The notes under the pieces: model-generated
Seen by the model: the letters and a program-made list of their open reading frames with translations, nothing else
What the model was told of the DNA's origin: nothing
Database searches by the model: none
Assembly (NCBI GenBank): GCA_017634255.1
Contig: JAGBNT010000041.1
Span: forward strand, 1 to 18,523
Reading direction: 5' to 3'
DNA length: 18,523 nucleotides
From: Lachnospiraceae bacterium
Lineage (GTDB): Bacteria; Bacillota_A; Clostridia; Lachnospirales; Lachnospiraceae
Made by a program: the position numbers and the translations under genes
Part shown: one piece after another, positions 1-7,094 of the stretch
Numbering within the stretch: position 1 is the stretch's first letter
Layout of the letters: the number at the start of each line of letters is the position of its first letter

Positions 1-762
1 GAAGGGAAATTCCAGTGTATTAAAGAAGAAATCCTTATCGTTTTTAATATGAAGATATTTATAGTAGGTCTCATAGGCTGGCTTGCCGTTTAACTCCTTT
101 AACAGATACCCGTCTGCCGCCGTTACATTGAGGAAGGAGCCCAGAGGCTTCCAGCCGCTTACATAGGATGACGTTATATGTATATCCTCGCCTCCGATAA
201 GGACGAAGGCTATGCCTTTTTCCTGATAGCAGCCGGAGCTTGAGAAGACGCAGGCCTCGTTGGCGTTAATATCCGAGCTGAAGGCGCCTCCGCCGAAGAT
301 CTGGACGCCCTCCCGTACCTTTGTGAGGCCGTCGCAAAGACCCGTAAGGGACATGCCCCGGATGGTGAGCAAAAATTCCACGCCCTTGACCCAGTCGTTC
401 TCCTCCACAGCCTTAACAACAGCGTCGGACACCTCCTGCTGAGTCTCTTCGGTCAGCTTATATTGCAGTATCTGAATCTTCGTAGTGGGGTATTCGAAAA
501 AAGTACAGGTCAGCGCAAAGGTATCGCCCGAAAAATCTCCCTGCAGGATATTTCCGTTGGAAGAGCAGCCCACGTACTGAGCCTCGGGCAGGATGTCCTC
601 TATCTTTTTAAGGGCCCCTTCGATCCTGTCCCTGTCGATTATTTCCGTATATATGTGGATCAGCATCCCATAAAAGGAGTTATCGTCATAAAATTTTCTG
701 AGAGCCTTTAAGCCGTCGTCAAAAGAGTTGCTGTCTTTAAAAGAATATTGAAGCTGTTTCAT
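1..762 (-). CDS. FIST-domain sensory protein (C-terminal part outside window)
   Basis: The reverse strand is open from an ATG at 760-762 through the left edge, giving 254 codons without a stop. The gene is therefore cut and its C-terminus is not visible. The translation starts MKQLQYSFKDSNSFDDGL and matches the FIST N-terminal sensory domain: an early helix pair, a QYVGCSSNG segment near residue 63, then a FIST C-like part with GVQIFGGGAFSSD near residue 152 and a VLIGGEDIHI strand. FIST domains are known as intracellular ligand-sensing modules, often joined to kinases, GGDEF/EAL or methyl-accepting domains, and have been proposed to bind small molecules such as amino acids. Any output domain would lie beyond position 1. 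An AGGAG SD lies about seven bases upstream of the ATG. The family call is from pattern recognition; the ligand is unknown. Confidence 0.8.
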   Translation of the reverse strand, partial: MKQLQYSFKDSNSFDDGLKALRKFYDDNSFYGMLIHIYTEIIDRDRIEGALKKIEDILPEAQYVGCSSNGNILQGDFSGDTFALTCTFFEYPTTKIQILQYKLTEETQQEVSDAVVKAVEENDWVKGVEFLLTIRGMSLTGLCDGLTKVREGVQIFGGGAFSSDINANEACVFSSSGCYQEKGIAFVLIGGEDIHITSSYVSGWKPLGSFLNVTAADGYLLKELNGKPAYETYYKYLHIKNDKDFFFNTLEFPF

Positions 763-821
763 GTTGAATCTCCTGTGAAATTATAAAGAAATCCGTCAAA
801 ATCAAATAATTCAACAAAATA

Positions 822-850
822 TATATAACATTTATATCAAAGGAAATCAA
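822..850 (-). promoter_or_regulatory. Candidate sigma-A promoter for the FIST gene
   Basis: Read on the minus strand, TTGATT (845-850) and TATATA (822-827) are separated by exactly 17 bases in AT-rich DNA. This would start a transcript about 50 bases before the FIST start codon. A perfect TATAAT closer to the gene (near 784) was not chosen because its transcript would begin inside the SD. This is a consensus match only. Confidence 0.4.
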
Positions 851-867
851 TTGCTAAAAATATATTC

Positions 868-984
868 TATAATAAACGCCATCGGGCAAAAGCCGTTGAA
901 ACCGCGTCCGGCGCAGGAATGACGCAAGCGACATTCTTTTTTGTCGAGCATCATGATATACTCAATCTAAAGGGGGGTTATGCT
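868..984 (+). promoter_or_regulatory. Structured leader with terminator-like hairpin upstream of the ABC relic
   Basis: A perfect TATAAT (868-873, no good -35) is followed by a GC-rich patch in otherwise AT-rich DNA. The patch contains GGGCAAAAGCC (884-894) and GCCG/CGGC segments. It ends in an imperfect hairpin with arms GAATG (917-921) and CATTC (932-936), directly followed by six T (937-942), which is the form of an intrinsic terminator. Downstream come an extended -10 (TGATATACT, 954-962) and a strong SD AGGGGGG (971-977) before a GTG at 985. The layout of promoter, structure, terminator and start resembles an attenuator or riboswitch leader. No riboswitch class fits convincingly. Confidence 0.35.
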
Positions 985-1153
985 GTGAACAATAACTATC
1001 TGCCTGCTTTTATGTGAAGAGCTGCTTCTGCATCTGCTTATGAACGGCAGCAGCGATATCAGAGTGGAGGCTGTGGCGGAACGCAGACCGTATGTGATTA
1101 TGGATGCTTTGGGAGAGCCGGATGAGCTGTTCGACCATAGCAGGGAAGCTTGA
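985..1153 (+). pseudogene. Frameshifted 5' remnant of an unidentified gene
   Basis: A strong SD (AGGGGGG, 971-977) precedes a GTG at 985 that opens a reading frame of only ten codons (MNNNYLPAFM) before TGA at 1015-1017. A one-base shift then gives an open, protein-like frame from about 1016 (EELLLHLLMNGSSDI...) to a TGA at 1151-1153, ending GEPDELFDHSREA. Joined, they would make an N-terminal fragment of about 55 residues with an amphipathic helix. I do not recognise the family. Because it sits behind a good ribosome site and runs into ABC exporter sequence, I read it as the start of a decayed gene whose remainder was deleted. It could instead be a short functional leader peptide followed by non-coding DNA. 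Confidence 0.4.
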
Positions 1154-1646
1154 CAGAGCCATTTATCTAAATCTTCTGGCATCATGCATTGCGCTTTCGG
1201 TAAATCTCACGGTCGCCTGGTTTGAAAACAGGATATATCAGAGCTTTACGCGGGAGCTTGAATACAGCCTGAAGGTGGCTGTTGTGAGAAAGCTTCAGGC
1301 GCTCTCATTCCGGTATCACAATGAAACGCCCAGCGGAAAGCTGTTCGCGGGGCTTGCGTCGGATATCCAGTTCATTAAGCTCCTGCTATATGATTATTCG
1401 ACAAGCATCATCCTGATGGTTGAGGACCTTTTGTTCACGGCAGTTGTTTCCTGCCTGAGGATGCCGGTTATGCTGGTGGTATACGGCATCCTGATCCTGC
1501 TGAACTTCTTTATGATCCGTGGTTTTTCCATCCCTTTGCAGAAAAGCAAGGCATTAGTCAGGGCGAAAACCGAGGTGTCCGATTCGATGTCTAAGGAGAT
1601 GCTTGCAAAGTTGATGAACTGGAGAAAAACAGCTACCGTCATTTAG
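1104..1646 (+). pseudogene. ABC exporter membrane-domain fragment
   Basis: The frame encodes the middle of a type IV (ABCB1-type) exporter membrane domain. Visible features are a hydrophobic helix LNLLASCIALSVNLTVAWF, a linker with RELEYSLKVAVVRKLQALSF, the FRYHNETPSGKL segment typical of the first intracellular loop, then two more hydrophobic helices (ILMVEDLLFTAVVSCL and VMLVVYGILILLNFFMI). Exporter homology begins only around 1140, so the first transmembrane helix and the normal start are missing. It ends near 1605, about two helices before the ATPase domain should begin. The last residues before TAG are the ATPase sequence read in the wrong frame. It therefore cannot make a complete transporter subunit. 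The original was probably a single polypeptide with the following ATPase fragment. Confidence 0.7.
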
Positions 1647-2113
1647 TGGCTGTTGTGTTACAGACGCCGGTTCTGTTTGCTTCCACGCTGTGGGATAACC
1701 TTACTTTCGGGCAGCCGTACTGCTCTACAAGGCAGGTGATGGACGTCCTTGAAAAGGTAGGACTTGCGGACCTTATAAACAACAGCGAAGACGGCCTTGA
1801 AATGCAGATATCCGAAGGGGGTCTGAATCTTTCGGGAGGACAGAGGCAGCGAGTGTCCATTGCGCAGGCCCTGCTCAGGAATCCCGATATCATCATCTTC
1901 GATGAGGCGACCAGCGCGCTGGACGGTGAGAGTGAGAAGGAGGTACAGGCAGCGCTGGAATCCATCATGAGCAGCTGTACCGTCATAATATCTGCGCATC
2001 GGCTGAATACGATTAAAAAGGCGGATGTATTCTATGAGATCCGCGACGGAGCGGCGATCAGGTATGACTCGTTCGAGCAGATGGAAAAAGAGAGAGGACA
2101 CGTGCATAAATAA
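1595..2113 (+). pseudogene. ABC exporter ATPase-domain fragment lacking Walker A
   Basis: After a TAA at 1592-1594 this frame is open to TAA at 2111-2113. From 1610 it reads VDELEKNSYRHLVAVVLQTP, the stretch around the Q-loop of an exporter ATPase, in a different frame from the membrane domain just upstream. It then has the LSGGQ signature (about 1829), a Walker B with IIIFDEATSALD, and the H-loop histidine (SAHRL). Walker A and everything before the Q-loop are absent, so it cannot bind ATP as a canonical nucleotide-binding domain. Within the Q-loop motif the usual VPQ is VLQ. The frame change and the missing roughly 150-200 residues point to an internal deletion near 1600-1610 that joined the middle of the membrane domain to the middle of the ATPase. 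A GTG at 1646 could give a 155-residue product, but it has no convincing SD. Confidence 0.75.
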
Positions 2114-2131
2114 TTTGACCAAAACCCATGC

Positions 2132-2160
2132 TTGCGGCTTTTTCCTTTGTGGGGTATATT
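2132..2160 (+). promoter_or_regulatory. Candidate promoter for the hydrogenase-like sensor kinase
   Basis: TTGCGG (2132-2137) and TATATT (2155-2160) are 17 bases apart, in the 85-base gap between the ABC relic and the kinase gene. Transcription would start near 2167, about 32 bases before the ATG. The -35 matches only three of six consensus bases, so this is tentative. Confidence 0.35.
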
Positions 2161-2198
2161 CATAGTGTAGCAAAGGGTCGCAACACGGTGCAGAGGAT

Positions 2199-5108
2199 AT
2201 GAATAAGGGTTCGATTGTCTTTACTAATGATAATTGTATCGGCTGCAACAAGTGCATAAAGGTATGCAGTGCCGTCGGAGCGTGCATTTCCAAGGAAGAG
2301 GACGGAAAGGCGCGAATCATAGTCGACGGGAGCAAATGCGTTTCCTGCGGAAGCTGCATCGATGTCTGCGTTCATGGAGCCAGGGAATTTGAGGACGATA
2401 CTGAGAGGTTCTTTAAAGACCTTGAAAAGGGGGAGAGGATATCCCTGCTGCTGGCTCCGGCTTTTAAGGCGAATTATCCCGAGCGCTACGGGAATATACT
2501 CGGCGGCTTGAAAAAGCTGGGTGTAAACAGGATAATAAGCGTCTCTTTCGGAGCGGACATCACCTCCTGGGGATATATAAATTACATGGAAAAATACGGC
2601 TTCACCGGAGGCATATCACAGCCCTGTCCCGCCGTAGTCTCATATATAGAAAGATATATACCGGAGCTCATCGATTCGCTATTTCCAGTGCAAAGCCCCC
2701 TTATGTGCGCCGCCATCTATTGCAGGAATGAATTAAAGATTACCGATAAATTCGCCTTTATAAGTCCCTGCATCGCAAAAAAGCTTGAAATCGAAGACCC
2801 CCACAATGAGGGGCTTGTCCAATATAACGTCACCTTTGAACATCTGATAAACTACGTGGACGAACACAACATTGACGGACCCTCCGCCCACAGTGAGATA
2901 GAATACGGGCTTGGCTCTTTCTATCCGACTCCGGGAGGACTGGCGGAGACAGTGCGCTGGTTTTTGGGAGACCAGATATTCATCCGGCAGATCGAGGGAG
3001 AGCGGCGGCTGTACGAATGGCTGCACCAGAATACGGAGCGTATAAAAAATAAAGAGACTCCTTTTTTATTTATAGATGCTTTGAATTGCGAAAAAGGATG
3101 TATCTGCGGCACTGCGGTCGATCCGGAAAAGGCAAGGACCGATGATGCCCTGTATGCCCTTCTTAAGATAAGGGAGGAATCCAAAAAGACCGGCAGCGGA
3201 GATGCCTGGTCAATTCCGGATTCTCCAGCGGAGAGATTAAAAAACTACAACAGGCAGTTTTCAAAGCTTAAGCTTGAGGACTATCTTAGAGAATATACGG
3301 ATCTTTCGGAGGAGTGCAGATACGAGCTTCCGGGTGAAGAGGAACTCGAAGAGATATATGTCAGCATGAATAAATTAACGCCCGAGTCCAGGAACATAGA
3401 CTGTACCTGCTGCGGATACGAGAGCTGCTCCCAGATGGCGACGGCGATATTCAACGGCTTTAACCATAAGGAAAATTGTATCTACTACGAAAAGACCATG
3501 GTGAGGGAGCTTGAGATAGAAAAGGAGCAGGCGGAGGAGGCTACCCGCCAGAAAAGCGCATTTCTCGCAAACATGTCCCACGAGATACGGACTCCCATAA
3601 ATGCTGTACTTGGAATGGACGAGATGATAATAAGGGAGACCGGAGAGGACTATACGAGGCAGTACGCTGTGGATATACAGCGTTCCGGAAATATGCTCCT
3701 GTCTCTGGTAAACGACGTTTTGGATTTCTCCAAAATAGAGTCCGGCAAGATGGAGCTTTTGCCCGCGGAGTACGATATTGTAGCGCTGTTTTCGGATCTT
3801 GAGGAGATGGTGCGCCAGGGAATGAACGATAAGGGGCTTAAGTTCAATGTGACCGTGGATGAGAATATTCCGAGATACCTCATAGGAGATATCGCCCGCT
3901 TAAAGCAGTGTATGTTAAATCTTCTTACGAATGCGAGGAAGTATACCGAAAAGGGCGAGGTATGCTTCAGCGCCTGTCTGGAGCAGTGCGACGGGACAAA
4001 TGCGAAGATACGGATCTGCGTAGAGGACACGGGGATAGGGATAAAGCAGGAGGATCTGGAGAGGCTGTTTACCGCCTTTGAACGTCTGGATCAGAACCGC
4101 AACCGCACGATTGAGGGAACCGGGCTTGGCATGAACATAGTCCAGCGCCTGTTGGATATGATGGGAAGCCGTCTGGAGGTAGAGAGTGAATACGGTAAGG
4201 GCTCCAGCTTTTCCTTTTCGATCCTGCAGAAAATACACAGGAATGAGCCAATAGGAGACTATTATGCGGCGGTCACCCAGCTCTACAAAAAGCATCCCAG
4301 ATACACCCAGAGCTTTACGGCGCCGGATGCCTCCGTGCTTATCGTGGACGATACGAAGATAAATCTTACAGTGGCAAAGGGGCTTCTTAAAAAAACGCTG
4401 ATGAGGGTGGATACGGCTCTAAGCGGCGAGGAGGCTCTAAAGCTTATGAGCACAAATGTCTATGACATCCTTCTTTTCGATCATATGATGCCGGAGATGG
4501 ACGGGATAGAGCTTTTATACAACTTAAAACGGCAGGTCAACAATCCCAACCGGGGCAAGCCCTGCATCATCCTTACGGCAAACGCTGTATCGGGTGCCCG
4601 GGAGGAATATCTAAAGAACGGCTTTGACGACTATATGGCAAAGCCGATAGGCGGTGTCGCCCTTGAAAAGCTCCTGAAAAAATATCTGCCCTCACAGAAG
4701 ATATCCTCTCTTCAGGGCGCTGCAAGGCAGGAGGCTGAGGAAGCCGGGGAGCCTGCGGAATCGGGCAGATTTTCTAAGCTTAAGGGGATAGAGGCGGATA
4801 GAGCCATTGAATTATGCGGCTCCACAGATATATATATGGCGGCTCTTGAGATATTCTACGAGTCCATCGGGGAGACGGCAGCGGCTTTAAACGAATATTA
4901 CGAAAAGAGGGATTTCCTTTCCTACAGGATAAAGGTACACGCATTAAAAAGCGGAGCCAGGACAATAGGAGCCTATGAGCTCGGCGACAGGGCACAAAGG
5001 CTGGAGGAAGCCGCCAAGGAGGGAAAATTCAATTATATTAAGGAAGTTCACAGAGATTTTATACAGGACTACATGGATTTTGGAAATATACTTAAAAATG
5101 TGCTATGA
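2199..5108 (+). CDS. [FeFe]-hydrogenase-like sensory hybrid histidine kinase
   Basis: This is a 969-residue, soluble, multi-domain signalling protein. Two ferredoxin-type clusters come first (Cys 13/16/19/23 and 47/50/53/57), then an iron-only hydrogenase large-subunit domain (about 80-325). The four H-cluster cysteine ligands are visible: C143 in SQPCP, C191 in PCIAKKLE (with K194 and E197), and C297 and C301 in NCEKGC. A four-cysteine Fe-S module follows (C402, C405, C410, C427), a short helix, a HisKA domain with H461 (MSHEIRTP), an HATPase domain (N578, D610 in DTGIG, GTGLG 640-644), a receiver (D717/D718, phosphoacceptor D761, T793, K815) and an Hpt domain (H914 in HALKS). The order fits known histidine-kinase-linked sensory [FeFe] hydrogenases (group C), which are thought to report hydrogen or redox state through a phosphorelay. 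The proton-relay cysteine before C143 is Pro142, so turnover is probably poor. There is no PAS domain or membrane segment. The ATG has a close AGAGG SD. Confidence 0.9.
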   Translation: MNKGSIVFTNDNCIGCNKCIKVCSAVGACISKEEDGKARIIVDGSKCVSCGSCIDVCVHGAREFEDDTERFFKDLEKGERISLLLAPAFKANYPERYGNILGGLKKLGVNRIISVSFGADITSWGYINYMEKYGFTGGISQPCPAVVSYIERYIPELIDSLFPVQSPLMCAAIYCRNELKITDKFAFISPCIAKKLEIEDPHNEGLVQYNVTFEHLINYVDEHNIDGPSAHSEIEYGLGSFYPTPGGLAETVRWFLGDQIFIRQIEGERRLYEWLHQNTERIKNKETPFLFIDALNCEKGCICGTAVDPEKARTDDALYALLKIREESKKTGSGDAWSIPDSPAERLKNYNRQFSKLKLEDYLREYTDLSEECRYELPGEEELEEIYVSMNKLTPESRNIDCTCCGYESCSQMATAIFNGFNHKENCIYYEKTMVRELEIEKEQAEEATRQKSAFLANMSHEIRTPINAVLGMDEMIIRETGEDYTRQYAVDIQRSGNMLLSLVNDVLDFSKIESGKMELLPAEYDIVALFSDLEEMVRQGMNDKGLKFNVTVDENIPRYLIGDIARLKQCMLNLLTNARKYTEKGEVCFSACLEQCDGTNAKIRICVEDTGIGIKQEDLERLFTAFERLDQNRNRTIEGTGLGMNIVQRLLDMMGSRLEVESEYGKGSSFSFSILQKIHRNEPIGDYYAAVTQLYKKHPRYTQSFTAPDASVLIVDDTKINLTVAKGLLKKTLMRVDTALSGEEALKLMSTNVYDILLFDHMMPEMDGIELLYNLKRQVNNPNRGKPCIILTANAVSGAREEYLKNGFDDYMAKPIGGVALEKLLKKYLPSQKISSLQGAARQEAEEAGEPAESGRFSKLKGIEADRAIELCGSTDIYMAALEIFYESIGETAAALNEYYEKRDFLSYRIKVHALKSGARTIGAYELGDRAQRLEEAAKEGKFNYIKEVHRDFIQDYMDFGNILKNVL

Positions 5109-5234
5109 TGTCTTTTGGTGATTTAATTTATATTTATTAATACAGCGCTGAACTTGCGCCGTGCAAGCGGCATATTTCCTTTGTAAATTCATGCGCATCA
5201 TGTTACCATACGTCATTCAATGCTGGAGGCGCTT
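5109..5234 (+). other. Intergenic gap between sensor kinase and GH13 gene
   Basis: The gap is AT-rich at its left end and has a small hairpin (CTTGC 5153-5157 / GCAAG 5163-5167, five-base loop) with no T-run. I see no convincing terminator and no promoter better than scattered partial matches, so whether the kinase and the GH13 gene share a transcript cannot be decided from sequence alone. Confidence 0.5.
5225..5229 (+). promoter_or_regulatory. Ribosome binding site that decides the GH13 start (TTG 5235)
   Basis: A perfect GGAGG lies five bases before a TTG at 5235. The in-frame ATG at 5220 has no purine-rich sequence upstream. The TTG start places the conserved CBM48 opening (GRPFPLGA) six residues from the N-terminus, as is usual in this family. 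Two other genes in the window also use TTG. Confidence 0.65.
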
Positions 5235-7094
5235 TTGAAAATAAAAGAAGGCAGACCGTTTCCGCTTGGAGCTACAGATACTCCGGGAGGGATAAATATA
5301 GCGGTTGTTTGTGAGGACGGCTGTGAGACGGGAAAAAGACGCTCTCCTCTGACGCTTGTGCTGGAAAGAACGGACAGCGGAAAGAGGGAGAGGATCCCTT
5401 TTTGTGATAATGCCCGTGTAGGGCAGGTATATTACATGCAGCTCGAGGATATAGATATCCATAAATACATATACAGCTTTGAGGATTCCGAGGGAAAGAG
5501 GTTTACGGATCCCTATGCCGTCAGGCTCAAAGGCACTGAGCAGTGGGGGAGGTTTTCGCCTCACGGGGCATATTTTCCCGAGGAATACGACTGGGAGGAT
5601 GACCGCCCGCTAAACCGCAGCTACAGCGATATGATAATGTATATGATGCATGTCAGGGGCTTTACTAAGCATATTTCTTCGGGGATTAAGAACAGGGGAA
5701 CCTTCGAGGGAATTATTGAGAAGCTTCCGTATATAACGCAGCTCGGAATAAATACGATAGAGCTCATGCCGGTATTCGAATTTAACGAGGTCATGGATAC
5801 CGAAAAAAGAGACCAGAGGGAGGTTGTCAATTCAGCTTCCGAGGAATTGGAGCCAAGGACTAAGAAATCCAAAAAGATAAATTACTGGGGCTTTACGGAC
5901 GGGTATCTCTTTGCTCCCAAGAACGCCTATTCGGCGGTGGGGAACGGGGAACGCTCCTTTAAGGATATGGTAAAGAAGCTGCATGCAAACGGGATAGGCG
6001 TTGTGGTCCAGCTTTATTTTCCAAAAAAATACGATACCGATTATATAGCGAAATGCGCGGTTTACTGGGTATCGGAGCTGCATGTGGACGGTCTTAGGAT
6101 ACTCGGAGAAAAGATACCCAAAAAGGCGCTTACCGAAAATCCTTATCTTAAGCATACCAGCATAATCTTCGATGACTTCGAAGCCGAAATCACCGGAAAC
6201 GAAAGGCACACGCTGCAAAATGTCGCGGTTTTAAATGATGCCTTTATGTGCGACAACAGAAAGTTCTTAAAGGGAGATGCAGATATGCTCTCCGCCTTTG
6301 TACGCCATCAGCTGCAAAATGATGCCAGTATAAGGCGCATAAATTATATGGACAGCTACTACGGCTTTACTTTAAACGACATGGTGACCTATGATGCCAA
6401 GCACAATGAGGACAACGGAGAGGGCAACATAGACGGAAGCGACTATAACTATTCCTGGAATTGTGGGGTAGAGGGCAAAACGAGGCGCAAGGGCATTGAG
6501 ACCTTACGGCTTAAGCAGCTTAGAAATGCCTTCACCTACCTCATGCTGTCCCAGGGTGTCCCGGAATTTGTAGCGGGAGATGAGTTCAGAAATTCGCAGA
6601 AGGGAAACAACAATGCCTATTGCCAGGACAATCCGGTCACATATCTTAACTGGAATGACCTGGAAAGGAACAGGGAATTTTATGAATTTGTAAGGAGCAT
6701 TATAGCACTCAGGAAGGAGCACAGGGTATTTCACAATGAGAACAGGCTGACCCTTGCCGATCCAAAGTCACTGGGGGCTCCCGACGTTTCAATACACGGA
6801 GAGCAGGCATGGGCTCCGAGGCTGGATAATTACATGAGGCATATCGGGATAATGTATAATGGCGCCTACGCCGGTGCAAAGGGAAACAAGGTTAAGGAGA
6901 AGGACTTTTATATAGCATATAATATGCACTGGCAAAAGCACAGGTTCGCCCTGCCTAAACCGCCGAAGGGAAAACGATGGCGGGTCCTTATGAATACGGA
7001 GTCAGGATTTATTAAGGACAGGTCAAAAAGGGAGGAGACTGAGCTCAATGTAGCCGAGAGATCCATAGTGATACTGGAGACCGCTTCAAGTTGA
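5235..7094 (+). CDS. GH13/CBM48 debranching-enzyme homologue, catalytically degenerate
   Basis: The 619-residue product (from TTG 5235; 624 if ATG 5220 is used) aligns over its whole length with isoamylase/pullulanase/GlgX-type GH13 proteins. It has an N-terminal CBM48 beta-sandwich (about 1-95), a (beta/alpha)8 barrel (about 130-500) and a C-terminal beta domain. Well-kept family segments include YWGFTDGYLFAPKNAYS, DGSDYNYSWNCGVEG (400-414), AGDEF (447-451) and GNNNAYCQDN (457-466). All four catalytic motifs are broken. Region I DVVYNH is replaced around 254-262 (IGVVVQLYF). The nucleophile Asp of region II is L290 (VDGLRIL). The acid/base Glu of region III is D313 in IIFDDF. The HD pair of region IV is Tyr375-Tyr376 (NYMDSYYGFTLND). 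Numbering is from the TTG start. The frame has no stops or indels, so it appears to be a maintained pseudoenzyme, perhaps glycan-binding or scaffolding. It overlaps the next gene by TTGA. Confidence 0.85.
   Translation: MKIKEGRPFPLGATDTPGGINIAVVCEDGCETGKRRSPLTLVLERTDSGKRERIPFCDNARVGQVYYMQLEDIDIHKYIYSFEDSEGKRFTDPYAVRLKGTEQWGRFSPHGAYFPEEYDWEDDRPLNRSYSDMIMYMMHVRGFTKHISSGIKNRGTFEGIIEKLPYITQLGINTIELMPVFEFNEVMDTEKRDQREVVNSASEELEPRTKKSKKINYWGFTDGYLFAPKNAYSAVGNGERSFKDMVKKLHANGIGVVVQLYFPKKYDTDYIAKCAVYWVSELHVDGLRILGEKIPKKALTENPYLKHTSIIFDDFEAEITGNERHTLQNVAVLNDAFMCDNRKFLKGDADMLSAFVRHQLQNDASIRRINYMDSYYGFTLNDMVTYDAKHNEDNGEGNIDGSDYNYSWNCGVEGKTRRKGIETLRLKQLRNAFTYLMLSQGVPEFVAGDEFRNSQKGNNNAYCQDNPVTYLNWNDLERNREFYEFVRSIIALRKEHRVFHNENRLTLADPKSLGAPDVSIHGEQAWAPRLDNYMRHIGIMYNGAYAGAKGNKVKEKDFYIAYNMHWQKHRFALPKPPKGKRWRVLMNTESGFIKDRSKREETELNVAERSIVILETASS

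Noticed and set aside
884..929. A c-di-GMP-I riboswitch
   Set aside because: Two short words resemble the motif, but the spacing, the closing stems and the second arm are missing. It is kept only as a question in the leader finding.
1658..2359. A 233-codon open frame on the minus strand
   Set aside because: It runs antisense to the ABC ATPase fragment and the kinase start, with no SD, low-complexity composition and no recognisable motif. It is a shadow of the coding strand.
5153..5167. A terminator after the sensor kinase
   Set aside because: The stem has only five pairs and is not followed by a T-run on either strand.
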